Position numbers and translations under genes: made by a program | NCBI GenBank assembly: GCA_035495855.1 | Contig: DATJFD010000020.1 | Coordinates: 1-36,589 of the forward strand | DNA length: 36,589 bases | Direction: 5' to 3' | Source of the DNA: JAHFIW01 sp035495855 | GTDB taxonomy: Bacteria > Patescibacteriota > Patescibacteriia > SG8-24 | Part shown: in pieces, positions 1 to 8,517 of the stretch | Position numbering within the stretch: position 1 is the stretch's first letter | Layout: each line of letters begins with the position of its first letter | Notes under the pieces: generated by a model | What the model saw: the letters and a program-made list of their open reading frames with translations, nothing else | The model's database searches: none | What the model was told of the DNA's origin: nothing

Positions 1-848
1 CCGAAGCGCTTGGCGAGCTTCCAGGCGGAACGCGAGTGCAGGAACATGCTGCCGTGGAACAGCCCGTAGAACAGGCCGAGCCAGAAGCCGCCGATGCCCG
101 CGCCATGGAGACGCGCCGAGTAGGCCATGAAGAAGACCAGCACGGACGTGAGCCGCAGCCCGCCGTGGAAGGTGAACCCCCACAGGATCGGATGTTCCTT
201 GAACGGCCGCATCGCCGCGCGCAGCCCGGTCGCTCCCCTGCTCGCGTGCGACGGCTCGGTCATCATCCTGATGGGGATGAACGAGGCGAGCGTCGCGGCG
301 AACGTGAGCGCGGCGAGGAAGGCGTAGAGCGGCGCGCCGGTCCAGAGCAGCGCGCCGAGGACGAACGCGAGCGGCGTGAGCGCCTTCGCGCCGTACTGTC
401 CGGCGCTGCCGGTCCCGGCGTTGCGCAGCACGTTCTCGGCCTGCCCGAGCTCGCGCGCGGATTCCACGACGAGCGCCTCTTCGGTGCCCGAATGGAACGC
501 GTCGCCGGTCGAGCGCAGCGCGAGCACGATGGCGAGCATGACGAACCCGGCGGCCCAGATCTGCAGGCCGGCGGCGAGCACGAGCAGCGCGGTGCCGAAG
601 AGCAGCGTGTTGCGGCGCCCGATCCTGTCGGCGATCCATCCCGACGGGATCTCGGTCGCGGCCGCGACCGCCGCGTAGACGACGCCGAGCAGGAAGATCT
701 GCCGGCCGTCCGCGCCGCGCGACATCAGGAAGAGCGCCCACGCCGGGTTCAGGAACATCGCGAACTGCGCGAAGTTCTTCCAGAAGAGGAGCTTGGGGTT
801 GCGCCGCAACCCCGCCGCCCTTTCGGGCGCAAGGTCCGGTGCTTCCAT
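1..848 (-). CDS. MFS transporter (3' part cut by window edge)
   Basis: This reads as an open frame from the ATG at 848 to the left edge, so the C-terminal part is missing (282 codons visible). The protein is a chain of hydrophobic helices. It carries the Major Facilitator motif A between helices 2 and 3 (GWIADRIGRRNT, about residues 75-86), which identifies the superfamily. A good Shine-Dalgarno (AAGGAG) lies 6 nt before the ATG and supports the start. It is the last visible gene of the minus-strand MarR/MacAB-like export operon, separated from the upstream permease by a heptad inverted repeat. An efflux role is likely from the context, but the substrate is not visible. The antisense frames here are shadows. 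Confidence 0.85.
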   Translation of the reverse strand, partial: MEAPDLAPERAAGLRRNPKLLFWKNFAQFAMFLNPAWALFLMSRGADGRQIFLLGVVYAAVAAATEIPSGWIADRIGRRNTLLFGTALLVLAAGLQIWAAGFVMLAIVLALRSTGDAFHSGTEEALVVESARELGQAENVLRNAGTGSAGQYGAKALTPLAFVLGALLWTGAPLYAFLAALTFAATLASFIPIRMMTEPSHASRGATGLRAAMRPFKEHPILWGFTFHGGLRLTSVLVFFMAYSARLHGAGIGGFWLGLFYGLFHGSMFLHSRSAWKLAKRF

Positions 849-902
849 CTTTCACTCCTTGTCGAAAGACCTGTTTGAAGCCTGCCCGACGGAGTCGAAA
901 GT

Positions 903-963
903 GGAAAGTCGAGAGCAAAAAAGAGAGGACCCACCTCTCTCGACTTTCGACTCTCGACTTTCC
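903..963. repeat. Heptad inverted repeat H1 (TCGACTT type)
   Basis: The left arm at 903-915 (GGAAAGTCGAGAG) is the exact reverse complement of 951-963 (CTCTCGACTTTCC). An extra copy of the right-arm word lies at 935-950. The repeating unit is 7 nt (TCGACTT/TCGACTC). It touches the stop codon of the upstream permease gene and precedes the MFS gene. It could act as a terminator or processing hairpin. The same word recurs at 29204-29270 and 30277-30350. Confidence 0.8.
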
Positions 964-2219
964 TATTCGAATCGCAGCGCCGTGATGGGATCGAGCGCCG
1001 CCGCTTTGCTCGCCGGGTACAGTCCGAAGACGATCCCGATGACCATGGAGACGATCGCCGCCGCGAAGAACGCTGGCAGCGAGACGATGAACGGGATGTC
1101 GAGGCCCGCGGCGTAGTGGGCGGCGAGGATCCCCGCGAACGTCATGAGCGTGCCGGCCGCGCCGCCGATGAGGCCGCCGGCGGTCGTGAGAATGGCCGAC
1201 TCGGCCAGGAACTGCGAACGGATGTCCTCGTTGGTCGCGCCGAGCGCCTTGCGGAGCCCGACCTCCTTGATGCGCTCGGTGACCGACACGAGCATGATGT
1301 TCATCACGCCGATGCCGCCGACCAGGAGCGAGATGGCGGACAGGAAACCGAGCAGCGCGGTGATGGCGCCGGTGATGGTGTTGAGGCGGTCGACGATCTC
1401 CTTCGAGGTGATCACCTCGACGTCGTCCTTGGCGGGGTCCGAGATGCCGTGGCGGCGGCGGAACCAGCGAAGGATGTCGTCGGCGATGCGTTCGGAGTCC
1501 GCGCCGTCCGGTCCCTGGATGTCGACCTCGTTGAGGTAGTCCACGCCCGACAGCCGCTTGGTGGCGATGCCGAGCGGCACGTAGATCGCGCCGTCGATGT
1601 CGAAGCCCGCGAACGAGGCGCGCTTGGCCTGCACGCCGACGACGGTCAGCGACACGTCCTTGATGCGGATCTTCTGGCCGAGCGGGTCGTCCTTGCCGAA
1701 GAACTTCTCGGCGACGCCGGCGCCGATCACGGCCACCGGCTGGACGCGCTCGTCCTCCGAGGACGTGAAGAAGCGGCCGCTGCCGATCTTGAGCTGCGCG
1801 TCCACGGCCGGATAGTCGAAGCTCGTGCCCAGGATGATGCTGCGGTATTCCTTCGGGCCGTACACGGCGTACTCCTGCGAGGTGCGCAGGCCGACGACGG
1901 CCGGCAGGTCGGCGAACTGCGGGGAGGTGCGGAGCGCCTCGTAATCGTCGACGGTCACGGACGAGAGCGGCGTGCCGCTGGTGATCGCCGCGAAAGGATT
2001 GCGCGACTGCAGGCCCGGGATGACCGGATGCACCTCCATGCGGTTGGGGCCGAACTGCTGGACCTGCTCGATGACGTAGGCCTTGAGGCCGTAGCCGAGC
2101 GAGACGATGAGCGTCACCGAGAACACGCCGATGACGATGCCGAGCAGCGACAAAGACGTCCGCAGCCGGTTGCGGCGGAGGTTCTCGACGCCTTTCTTCA
2201 GTGCATCGCTGAAACGCAT
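963..2219 (-). CDS. MacB-type ABC transporter permease, second copy
   Basis: This 418-residue protein has the MacB/FtsX permease plan: one N-terminal membrane helix (about 20-45), a large extracytoplasmic MacB_PCD-like domain (about 50-250) and three C-terminal helices (about 285-410). The conserved segment with VGGIGVMNIMLVSVTERIKE (about residues 301-320) is typical of the family and includes the coupling region RIKEVGLRKALGA. There is no ATPase domain, unlike classical MacB, so it must rely on the ATPase at 3544-4221. Its ATG lies one base after the stop of the paralogous permease at 2221-3456, implying translational coupling. The two permeases may form a heterodimer. The substrate is unknown. 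Confidence 0.9.
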   Translation of the reverse strand: MRFSDALKKGVENLRRNRLRTSLSLLGIVIGVFSVTLIVSLGYGLKAYVIEQVQQFGPNRMEVHPVIPGLQSRNPFAAITSGTPLSSVTVDDYEALRTSPQFADLPAVVGLRTSQEYAVYGPKEYRSIILGTSFDYPAVDAQLKIGSGRFFTSSEDERVQPVAVIGAGVAEKFFGKDDPLGQKIRIKDVSLTVVGVQAKRASFAGFDIDGAIYVPLGIATKRLSGVDYLNEVDIQGPDGADSERIADDILRWFRRRHGISDPAKDDVEVITSKEIVDRLNTITGAITALLGFLSAISLLVGGIGVMNIMLVSVTERIKEVGLRKALGATNEDIRSQFLAESAILTTAGGLIGGAAGTLMTFAGILAAHYAAGLDIPFIVSLPAFFAAAIVSMVIGIVFGLYPASKAAALDPITALRFE

Positions 2220-2220
2220 A

Positions 2221-3456
2221 TCATTCGTAACGGAGCGCGGCGATCGGTTCCAGCCGCGCCGCGGAGGCGGCCGGCCAGACGCCGAAGACGAGTCCGATGG
2301 TGACGGAGATGCCGAGCGACCAGACGACGCCCGACAGCGGGACCATGAAATGCCAGTCGTAGCCCATGCCCGCGATGACCTTGGCGACGCCCCAGGTGAC
2401 GAGCACGCCGAGCGCCGTGCCGATCGCGCCGCCCATGAACGAGATCATCGCGCTCTCCATGAGGAACTGCAGCAGGATGCGCGTCGGGTGCGCGCCGAGC
2501 GCCTTGCGCAGCCCGATCTCGCGGGTGCGCTCGCGCACGGCGACGAACATCACGTTCATGATGTTGATGCCGCCGACGACGAGCGAGATGGCGGTGACGA
2601 TGAGCAGGAAGCCCTTGATGGCGCCGGTGACGTTGCCGAGGATGTCGATGGCCGTCGAAGCGCTGCGGACCGTGAAGTCGTCCTTCGCCGGATCCGTGAT
2701 GCCGTGGCGGTGGCGGAGCGTCCGTTTGATGTCGTCGAGGGCGCCGGGGATGTTCTCGGCCGAGTCGATCTTGGCGCGCACGAAGGTCACGTAGTCGGCG
2801 CCGGACACGAACTTCTGCGCGGTGGTCACGGGGATGATCGCCTGGTCGTCCTGGTCCTGGAAGAACGCGGTGCCGCGCTTGGCCATGACGCCGATGACCT
2901 CGAACTGCGAGCCTTTGATGCGCACGAACTGCCCGACGGCGCCGCCGCCGGGGAAGAGCTCGCCGGCGGTCTTCACGCCGAGCACGACGACGCGGCCGAA
3001 GCCGTTCACGTCCTCGGCGGAGAGGAAGCGGCCTTCGCCCATGGAGAAATCCTCCACGCGGATGAGCTGCTCGTTGACGCCGCTCACCGTGACGGTGGCG
3101 CTGTGGGTGCCGGCGTTGATGGGCTGGGAACGGCGCACGTACGGCGTGACCGCCACGACGTGCGGAACGTCGGCCAGGGCGTTGGCGTCGGCGATCTTGA
3201 GCGAGGTCGTGACGATGCCGAAGGCGATCGGCGGCGGCCCCGTGTCCTGTCCCCCGCCCGGCAGGACGCCGACGAGGTTGCTGCCGAGCGACTGCACTTG
3301 TCCGACGACCAGCCGCTGCGCGGACAGACCGACGGAGATGACCGCGAGCACCGACATGACGCCGATGATGATGCCGAGCATCGTCAAGAAAGTGCGGCTC
3401 TTCGAGGCCGCGAGCGTCCTGAACGAGTAGGCGAAATCGACGGAAAGGCGCGCCAT
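2221..3456 (-). CDS. MacB-type ABC transporter permease, first copy
   Basis: A 411-residue MacB/FtsX-type permease: an N-terminal helix following the conserved start MARLSVDFAYSFRTL, a MacB_PCD-like periplasmic domain, and three C-terminal helices with the motif GGINIMNVMFVAVRERTREI and the coupling segment LRKALGAHPTRI. The frame is open up to 3510, but the upstream 18 codons lie inside a low-complexity inverted repeat, so the ATG at 3456 is preferred. It is paralogous to the next gene (963-2219), which starts one base after its stop. Together with the ATPase and the HlyD-like adaptor it forms a MacAB-like exporter with separate ATPase and two permease chains. Confidence 0.9.
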   Translation of the reverse strand: MARLSVDFAYSFRTLAASKSRTFLTMLGIIIGVMSVLAVISVGLSAQRLVVGQVQSLGSNLVGVLPGGGQDTGPPPIAFGIVTTSLKIADANALADVPHVVAVTPYVRRSQPINAGTHSATVTVSGVNEQLIRVEDFSMGEGRFLSAEDVNGFGRVVVLGVKTAGELFPGGGAVGQFVRIKGSQFEVIGVMAKRGTAFFQDQDDQAIIPVTTAQKFVSGADYVTFVRAKIDSAENIPGALDDIKRTLRHRHGITDPAKDDFTVRSASTAIDILGNVTGAIKGFLLIVTAISLVVGGINIMNVMFVAVRERTREIGLRKALGAHPTRILLQFLMESAMISFMGGAIGTALGVLVTWGVAKVIAGMGYDWHFMVPLSGVVWSLGISVTIGLVFGVWPAASAARLEPIAALRYE

Positions 3457-3460
3457 GCGG

Positions 3461-3546
3461 AGAATTGAGAGTTGAGAATTAAGAGTTGAGAGGGTGCGCC
3501 CGATCCTCAATTCTCAATTCTCATTTCTAAATTCTCATTTCTCTCA
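3461..3546. repeat. Heptad inverted repeat H2 (CTCAATT type)
   Basis: The left arm 3461-3494 is built from variants of a TTGAGAA-like 7-nt word. The right arm, about 3504-3546, is built from CTCAATT/CTCATTT words complementary to it, and about 10 nt separate the arms. It fills nearly all of the gap between the ABC ATPase stop (3544) and the permease start (3456), inside what should be one operon. It is much more AT-rich than its surroundings. It could act as a partial terminator or mRNA-processing hairpin that sets subunit ratios. Confidence 0.8.
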
Positions 3547-4221
3547 ATGCACCACTTTGCCGTCCCTGAGGCGGATGACGCGCTGCGCATGCTCGGCGAT
3601 GTCCTCCTCGTGCGTCACCATGACGATGGTGTTGCCTTCCTTGTGGATCTCGCCCATGACCTTCATGACCTCGTCCGTGGTCTTCGAGTCGAGGTTGCCG
3701 GTGGGCTCGTCGGCGACGATGAGCGAGGGCTCGTTGATGAGCGCGCGGGCGATGGCGGCGCGCTGCTGTTCGCCGCCCGAGAGCTGGTTCGGCATGGCGC
3801 GGACGCGATGGCCGAGCTTCACGCGTTCGAGAAGCTCCATGGCGCGCGCGGTCGAATACGCCAAGTCGGCGCCGGCCGTGTAGGCCGTCGGCAGGAGGAC
3901 GTTGTCGAGCACTGAGGTGCGCGGCAGAAGGTTGAAGCTCTGGAACACGAAGCCGACCTTCTTGTTGCGGATGGCCGCGAGCTCGACCTCGCTGAGCGAG
4001 GAGGTGTCGCGCCCTTCGAAGAAATATTTTCCCGATGACGGGCGGTCGAGGAAGCCGAGCGTGTACATGAGCGTCGACTTGCCGCAGCCGGAAGGGCCCA
4101 TCACGGCGACGAACTCTCCTTTCCTGATCTCCAGGTCGATGCCGTCGAGCGCGCGGACGACCGTCTCCCCCTGGCGGTATTCCTTCACCACGCCGACGAG
4201 CCGGATGAGCGGGCCGTCCAT
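3544..4221 (-). CDS. ABC transporter ATPase, MacB/LolD type
   Basis: A 225-residue stand-alone ATP-binding subunit. All motifs are intact: Walker A GPSGCGKST (about residues 42-50), Q-loop in VFQSFNLLPR, signature LSGGEQQRAAIARAL, Walker B LIVADEPTGNLDS and H-loop VTHEE. The LLPRTSVLDNVLLPTAY region and the overall length match the MacB/LolD/FtsE subfamily, which uses ATP hydrolysis to drive transmembrane mechanical cycles. Its ATG is 4 nt after the stop of the adaptor gene and the two permeases follow, so it powers this exporter. No unusual residues are seen. Confidence 0.95.
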   Translation of the reverse strand: MDGPLIRLVGVVKEYRQGETVVRALDGIDLEIRKGEFVAVMGPSGCGKSTLMYTLGFLDRPSSGKYFFEGRDTSSLSEVELAAIRNKKVGFVFQSFNLLPRTSVLDNVLLPTAYTAGADLAYSTARAMELLERVKLGHRVRAMPNQLSGGEQQRAAIARALINEPSLIVADEPTGNLDSKTTDEVMKVMGEIHKEGNTIVMVTHEEDIAEHAQRVIRLRDGKVVH

Positions 4222-4225
4222 ACGC

Positions 4226-5953
4226 TTATTGCTTCTTCTCGGCCACGATGACGAGATCGCCCTCGGCCAGGCCGCTCTTCGCTTCCGCGTGATCGGTGTT
4301 CTCGAGCCCGATGGTCACTTCCCGCTCGACGGGCTTTCCGCCCTCGAGCACGCGCACGGTGAACTTGCCGCGCAGCTCGGTCAGCGCGCGCAGCGGCACG
4401 CGCAGCACGTTCTCCGCGCGATCGGTCTCGATGGTCAGGTTGGCCGTCATGCCGGAGCGGAGGCGCGGATCCTCGGTGTCGAAGAGCACGGTCGTCTCAT
4501 AGAAGATGACGCCCTCGACGATCTTCTCGGCCGGATGGATGTCGGAGACCTTGCCGGTCCACGTCTCGGTCCTGGGGAAGGCGTCGAGCGTGATGTGCAC
4601 GGGATCGCCGACCTTCACTTTGCCGATGTCGATCTCCGAGATGTTGGTGACGATCTGGAAATTGCCCTTGGCCTGGACGGCGATGGCCGTCTTGCCGGGC
4701 TGCACGGTCTCGCCGACCTCGATGTTCACCTCGGTGACGGTGCCGTCGATGGGCGAGACGATGCGGCGCTTGGAAAGCTCGGTGAGCAGCCCCGAGAGCG
4801 CGGCCTGCTCGACCTCGACGCGGGCGCGCTGCGCCGCGATGACCTCGGGGCGGTTGCCGGTCTTCTTGAGGGCGAGGTCGGCCTTGGCCTGGGCGAGCGC
4901 GTTCTGGGCCGAGGTCACGGCGAAGGTCGCGCTGGTGAGCGACGCCTGCGCGCTCGAGACGGCGATGGTCGCCGAAGTGATGTCGGCGTCATTGAGCCGC
5001 TGCTGGAGGTCGATGGCGGCCTTGTCGGAGGCGAGCGACGAAACGTCGGCGTCGTTCGTGGTGATGGCCGTGCTCACGTTCTGCTGGTAGGTGGAAAGCG
5101 TCGTCGAGGAGAGGCCGTTCGCGTACTTCAGGACCTCGCGGTCGGCCTCGAGATGGTTCTTCACGGCATCGAGGTCGGCGATGACCGCGGCGTACGAGCC
5201 GACGGCCGCCGCCCCGGTGCCGGCGGACTTCGCGGCGTCGACCGCCGACTGGAGCTCGACGATCTTGGCCCTGGCCTCGCCGCGCGTGTTCACGGCCGCG
5301 GTCTCGGCGGCGAAGTTGGTCGTCGAGAAGGTCAGATGATCGTCGTTCGTGAACATCGGGCCGGTCAGGCGTTCGAACGCGTCCTTCGCGTCCGTGACCG
5401 CCTTGTCGAAATCGAGCAGGAGGTCGTCGACCTTCGCGTCCATGACCGTCCCCGCCTTGGCGACGACGTTGGCGTAGTTGGCCTTGGCGTTGACGAGCGC
5501 CGTTTCGGCGTCCGCCTTGGCGGCGACCGAGGCCTCGAGCTTCGTCTGCGCGGTCGCGACGGCCGTTTCCGCGAGCGCGATCTCCTCCGGCGTGGTGCCG
5601 GCGACGAGCTCGGCCAGGCGCGCCTTGGCGGAATCAAGCGAAGCGCGCTGCGAGGCGATCTTGGCGTTCAGGTCGCGGCTGTCGATCTCCGCCATGACGT
5701 CGCCGGCCTTCACGACGGAACCTTCGTCGACGCGCAGCTTGACGATGCGGCCCGACACCTCCGGCTCGAGCGAGATCTTGCTGCTGGGCGAGAGCGAACC
5801 GGTCACCGAGACCTCTTCGACGACGGTCCCGCGCTCGATGCGCTCGGTCTCGTAGACCGGCGGTTTGTTCCTCGAGGCGACCACAAAAGCGACAAGGGCG
5901 ATGGCCGCGGCCCCGATGATGCCGAAGATGACGGTCTTTCGAGAGAGCTTCAT
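4226..5953 (-). CDS. HlyD/MacA-type periplasmic adaptor, unusually long hairpin
   Basis: 575 residues. One N-terminal membrane anchor (about 5-27) is followed by a split lipoyl/barrel-sandwich domain (RIVKLRVDEGSVVKAGDVMAE, and later the segment ending VNIEVGETVQPGKTAIAVQ), then a beta-barrel domain (about 450-575). Between the lipoyl halves is about 300 residues of Ala/Lys/Glu/Asp-rich helix, far longer than the hairpin of E. coli MacA (whole protein about 370 residues). The frame opens at 5980, but the ATG at 5953 (MKLSRKTVIFG) fits the anchor. A TATATT box 6 nt before that ATG, or a TAGAAT box further upstream, could give a transcript with almost no leader. It links the inner-membrane exporter to the cell-envelope exterior. 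The substrate is unknown. Confidence 0.9.
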   Translation of the reverse strand: MKLSRKTVIFGIIGAAAIALVAFVVASRNKPPVYETERIERGTVVEEVSVTGSLSPSSKISLEPEVSGRIVKLRVDEGSVVKAGDVMAEIDSRDLNAKIASQRASLDSAKARLAELVAGTTPEEIALAETAVATAQTKLEASVAAKADAETALVNAKANYANVVAKAGTVMDAKVDDLLLDFDKAVTDAKDAFERLTGPMFTNDDHLTFSTTNFAAETAAVNTRGEARAKIVELQSAVDAAKSAGTGAAAVGSYAAVIADLDAVKNHLEADREVLKYANGLSSTTLSTYQQNVSTAITTNDADVSSLASDKAAIDLQQRLNDADITSATIAVSSAQASLTSATFAVTSAQNALAQAKADLALKKTGNRPEVIAAQRARVEVEQAALSGLLTELSKRRIVSPIDGTVTEVNIEVGETVQPGKTAIAVQAKGNFQIVTNISEIDIGKVKVGDPVHITLDAFPRTETWTGKVSDIHPAEKIVEGVIFYETTVLFDTEDPRLRSGMTANLTIETDRAENVLRVPLRALTELRGKFTVRVLEGGKPVEREVTIGLENTDHAEAKSGLAEGDLVIVAEKKQ

Positions 5954-5993
5954 AGCGGGAATATAGGGTAATTCTAGCAAAAAATCGGCTTGT

Positions 5994-6482
5994 TCACAAG
6001 GCCTCTTCCGCCATCGCCGGGCAGGCGCCCGGACGGCATTCGGCGGCCATGGCCGCGAACAGCCGGTCGAAGGCGGCGGCCATGACCTTCCGCTCGGCCG
6101 GGCGCAGCACGGAAAAGAAACGGTCCATGATGCCGCGGACGCGCCTGCGCGCGGCGGCGAGCGCCCGCCGCCCCTCGGGCGTGAGCGTCACGGTCCTTTC
6201 CCGCCTGCTTTCGGGGTTGCGGCCGCGGATGATGAGGCCCCTGCGCCGCAAGAGCTCGGCCTGCCGGCTGACCGCGGCTTCGGTGAGGTCGAGATGCGAG
6301 GCGATCGTCCGCTGCGTCACGCCGGGGAACCGCGCCGCGAAGTAGAGCATCATGCAGTGCGGCAGCGACAAGCCGCCGTCCCGCGCCAACGCGCGGCCGA
6401 TGATGCGGTCCATGACGAACGCGGTCCTCCGTACCTTGAGGGCCAGCGATCTGGGTTCTGCGGACTTTTCCTTGCCGGGCAT
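5994..6482 (-). CDS. MarR family transcriptional regulator
   Basis: 162 residues. A winged helix-turn-helix is visible (about 40-115), with recognition-helix region TQRTIASHLDLTEAAVSRQ and a wing in GRNPESRRERTVTLTPEGRR, the classical MarR pattern. C-terminal Cys residues (ECRPGACPA) might be redox- or ligand-sensitive, but that is a guess. The frame is open to 6542. A promoter (TTGACT, 16 nt, TAGCAT at 6490-6517) lies 7 nt before the ATG at 6482 and overlaps the earlier ATG at 6491, so 6482 is chosen and the mRNA should be leaderless. It heads the exporter operon and probably represses it, as many MarR proteins do for adjacent efflux genes. Confidence 0.85.
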   Translation of the reverse strand: MPGKEKSAEPRSLALKVRRTAFVMDRIIGRALARDGGLSLPHCMMLYFAARFPGVTQRTIASHLDLTEAAVSRQAELLRRRGLIIRGRNPESRRERTVTLTPEGRRALAAARRRVRGIMDRFFSVLRPAERKVMAAAFDRLFAAMAAECRPGACPAMAEEAL

Positions 6483-6489
6483 GGCGCGC

Positions 6490-6517
6490 ATGCTACGCCC
6501 GATGCTTAACAAGTCAA
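6490..6517 (-). promoter_or_regulatory. Promoter of the MarR/exporter operon
   Basis: On the minus strand, TTGACT (6517-6512), a 16-nt spacer and TAGCAT (6495-6490). Only 7 nt separate the -10 box from the chosen ATG at 6482, so transcription would start at about the first codon. Confidence 0.7.
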
Positions 6518-6528
6518 GTTTTGAGGTC

Positions 6529-6585
6529 CGAGCTTCGAGCATCGAGCTTCGAGCTTGAAGCTCGGGACTCGGAGCTCGGAGCTCA
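6529..6585. repeat. Heptad inverted repeat H3 (GAGCTTC type)
   Basis: Tandem 7-nt words (GAGCTTC and relatives) at 6530-6558 are followed by complementary words (GAGCTCG, AAGCTCG) at 6559-6584. It sits between the divergent promoters of the marR-like gene and the dus gene, touching the -35 box of dus. Confidence 0.7.
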
Positions 6586-6588
6586 CCG

Positions 6589-6617
6589 TTGACCGGCGGC
6601 CGTTTTTACGCTATGCT
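6589..6617 (+). promoter_or_regulatory. Promoter of the dus gene
   Basis: TTGACC at 6589-6594, a 17-nt spacer, and TATGCT at 6612-6617. Seven nt follow before the ATG at 6625, so the message would be leaderless. Confidence 0.75.
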
Positions 6618-6624
6618 CCGCCAC

Positions 6625-7620
6625 ATGTTCGACTGGTCCAGCCAGAAGAAACCCATCATCGCGCTCTCCCCGATGGCCGACATGACCGATTCGGCGTTTT
6701 GCCGTATCGCTAAACGGTTCGCCGCGCCCGTGGTGTTCCGCGAGATGATCAGCGCCGAGGGACTCGTTCACGGCAGCGAGAAGTCGTTCGCGATGGGCCG
6801 CTTCGTGCCGGAAGAGCGCCCGATCGTCCAGCAGCTGTTCGGCGCGGACCCCAAGTCGATGGGCGACGCCGTGCGCATGATCGACGAGGCCTACTCCCCC
6901 GACGGCTTCGACGTGAACATGGGCTGCCCGGTCTACAAGATCGTCTCCAACTTCAACGGCGCGGCGCTCATGAAGGACGCGAAGCTCGCGACGTCGATCA
7001 TCGAGTCGATGCGCGCCGCGACGACCAAGCCCGTGTCCGTGAAGCTCCGTCTCGGCTGGCAGGACCCGACCGAAGTGCTCGAGTTCATCAAGGTCGTCGA
7101 GGCGGCCGGCGCCGCGCTCGTCACCGTGCACGGCCGCACCAAGGCGCAGGGCTACAGCGGCGTCGCGGACTGGGAGATGGTCGGCCGCGCCGCGCGGAAC
7201 GTCTCCATCCCCGTGCTCTGCAACGGCGACGTGCACGCGCCGGAGACCGCGGCGAAGGCGCTCGAGGTCTCGGGCTGCGACGGCCTGCTCATCGCCCGCG
7301 GCGCGCTCGGCAATCCGTGGATCTTCTCGCAGATCGAGGACGTGCTCGCCGGCAGGCCCCACCGCGTCCCGACGCAAGCCGAACGCTGCGCGGTCGTCCG
7401 CGAGCATGCCGCGCTGCACGCAGAACTGTACGGCGGCGACCTCGTGAGCTTCCGCAAGCATCTGACCTGGTACTTCAAGGGCATTCCCGGCGCCAAGGCC
7501 TATCGCGACGCGCTCATGCGCGTCTCGACGCTCGCGGACCTCGACGACGCGCTCTCGCGCTATCTCGCGGAGTACGGCGACAGGTCCGCCGCTCCCGTCG
7601 CGGCAGCCGCGCTCGCCTGA
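6625..7620 (+). CDS. dus: tRNA-dihydrouridine synthase (Dus family)
   Basis: 331 residues. An FMN-dependent TIM-barrel enzyme that reduces uridines to dihydrouridine in the tRNA D-loop. Seen in the sequence: the N-terminal ALSPMADMTDSAFCR segment, the catalytic-cysteine loop NMGCPVYKI (about residues 93-101), the FMN/phosphate region VTVHGRTKAQGYSG, and CNGDVHAPE followed by GLLIARGALGNPWIF. These match the DusB-like branch. The frame opens at 6589, but those first codons contain the -35/-10 promoter, so the ATG at 6625 is the start. A bidirectional terminator follows at 7631-7655. There is no strict operon partner. Confidence 0.95.
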   Translation: MFDWSSQKKPIIALSPMADMTDSAFCRIAKRFAAPVVFREMISAEGLVHGSEKSFAMGRFVPEERPIVQQLFGADPKSMGDAVRMIDEAYSPDGFDVNMGCPVYKIVSNFNGAALMKDAKLATSIIESMRAATTKPVSVKLRLGWQDPTEVLEFIKVVEAAGAALVTVHGRTKAQGYSGVADWEMVGRAARNVSIPVLCNGDVHAPETAAKALEVSGCDGLLIARGALGNPWIFSQIEDVLAGRPHRVPTQAERCAVVREHAALHAELYGGDLVSFRKHLTWYFKGIPGAKAYRDALMRVSTLADLDDALSRYLAEYGDRSAAPVAAAALA

Positions 7621-7622
7621 AC

Positions 7623-7655
7623 AAAAAAAGACCCGCCCGGAAAGGGCGGGTTTTT
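7623..7655. terminator. Bidirectional rho-independent terminator
   Basis: An 8-bp perfect stem (ACCCGCCC / GGGCGGGT, loop GGAAA, 7631-7651) is flanked by an A-run on the left and a T-run on the right. It serves both dus (plus) and the convergent thioredoxin-like gene (minus). Confidence 0.9.
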
Positions 7656-7659
7656 CGTT

Positions 7660-8517
7660 TCAAGGCGCCGCAGGCTCGCGGGGAGGCGCGGGGCAGTGCG
7701 ACTTGGCCGCAAGGTCCTCGAGCGACTGGACGCCTTCGAGGCGCGTGCCGTCGGGGAACACCCAGGTCGGGTAGGAACGGATGCCCGCGGCGGCGCAGAC
7801 CGGGAGCTGGTCCGTTTCGCCGGGCGCGCTGCACTGCGTATGGTCGAGGCGCGAAGCGCCGTCGCCGAACAGCTGCTCCTGCATGTGGCAGGGACCGCAC
7901 CACCAGGTGCCGTAGAGCCGTACGCCCTTGGCCGCGAGGCACTGCGCCAGCGCGGCGCGGGGAGAGAGCGGGCCGGTCGGCACGACCGAGGCCGAGGTAG
8001 CCAGCGCGTCGAAGAGGGTCGCGGCGGCGGCGAACGAAGCCGTGCTCGCGGTGACGCGCATGTAGGCGTGGCTCCGCGTCATGCCGGCCAGGTGGAACAC
8101 CCGGTGCCGCGTGCGGCGGCCGCCGGACGCGCTCTCGAACGTGGCGGCGCTGCCGTCGGGCGAAGCCGTCACGGGCGTAACGGCGTTGCCGACGTCGGTA
8201 CGGAGATGGGCCGCGAACTCGGCGGGCGTCCCGCCGGCGCGGGGCACGAACAGCACCTCGATGACCGCGCCGTCCGAACGCCGGGTGAGGCGCAGCATCG
8301 GATCGGGAGCGTTCTCGCCGCCGTCGATGTGGTAGCGCTCGTCCCAGTCCGCGGGGTCGGGCATGGCCAGACGCAGCGCGTACTCGGGGTCGTGATAGGG
8401 CGGCGCGACGGTCACCGTCGCGGGCGCGGCATGGACGTCCCTGGGCCGGCCGGCCGTTCCGGCGCAGCCGAGGGAGGCGAAAAGCGTGCAGGCGAGCAGT
8501 AAACCATAGCGCGACAT
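7660..8517 (-). CDS. Thioredoxin-fold lipoprotein-like exported protein
   Basis: 285 residues. The N-terminus has a signal peptide ending in SLGC (Cys about residue 18), close to but not a canonical lipobox. A middle domain of about 150 residues is unrecognised. The C-terminal about 85 residues are a thioredoxin fold with active site WCGPC (Cys about 207 and 210), further Cys residues and the cis-Pro segment RSYPTWVFPDG. This domain resembles the thioredoxin module often fused to VKOR membrane proteins, so an extracytoplasmic disulfide-exchange role is likely. The frame opens at 8610, but the ATG at 8517 has a strong GAGGAGGT ribosome site and the signal peptide. It shares a terminator with dus. 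Confidence 0.8.
   Translation of the reverse strand: MSRYGLLLACTLFASLGCAGTAGRPRDVHAAPATVTVAPPYHDPEYALRLAMPDPADWDERYHIDGGENAPDPMLRLTRRSDGAVIEVLFVPRAGGTPAEFAAHLRTDVGNAVTPVTASPDGSAATFESASGGRRTRHRVFHLAGMTRSHAYMRVTASTASFAAAATLFDALATSASVVPTGPLSPRAALAQCLAAKGVRLYGTWWCGPCHMQEQLFGDGASRLDHTQCSAPGETDQLPVCAAAGIRSYPTWVFPDGTRLEGVQSLEDLAAKSHCPAPPREPAAP

Noticed and set aside
3902..5971. A plus-strand frame of about 690 codons opposite the adaptor gene
   Set aside because: Same GC effect; no motifs, and the opposite strand encodes an HlyD-type adaptor.
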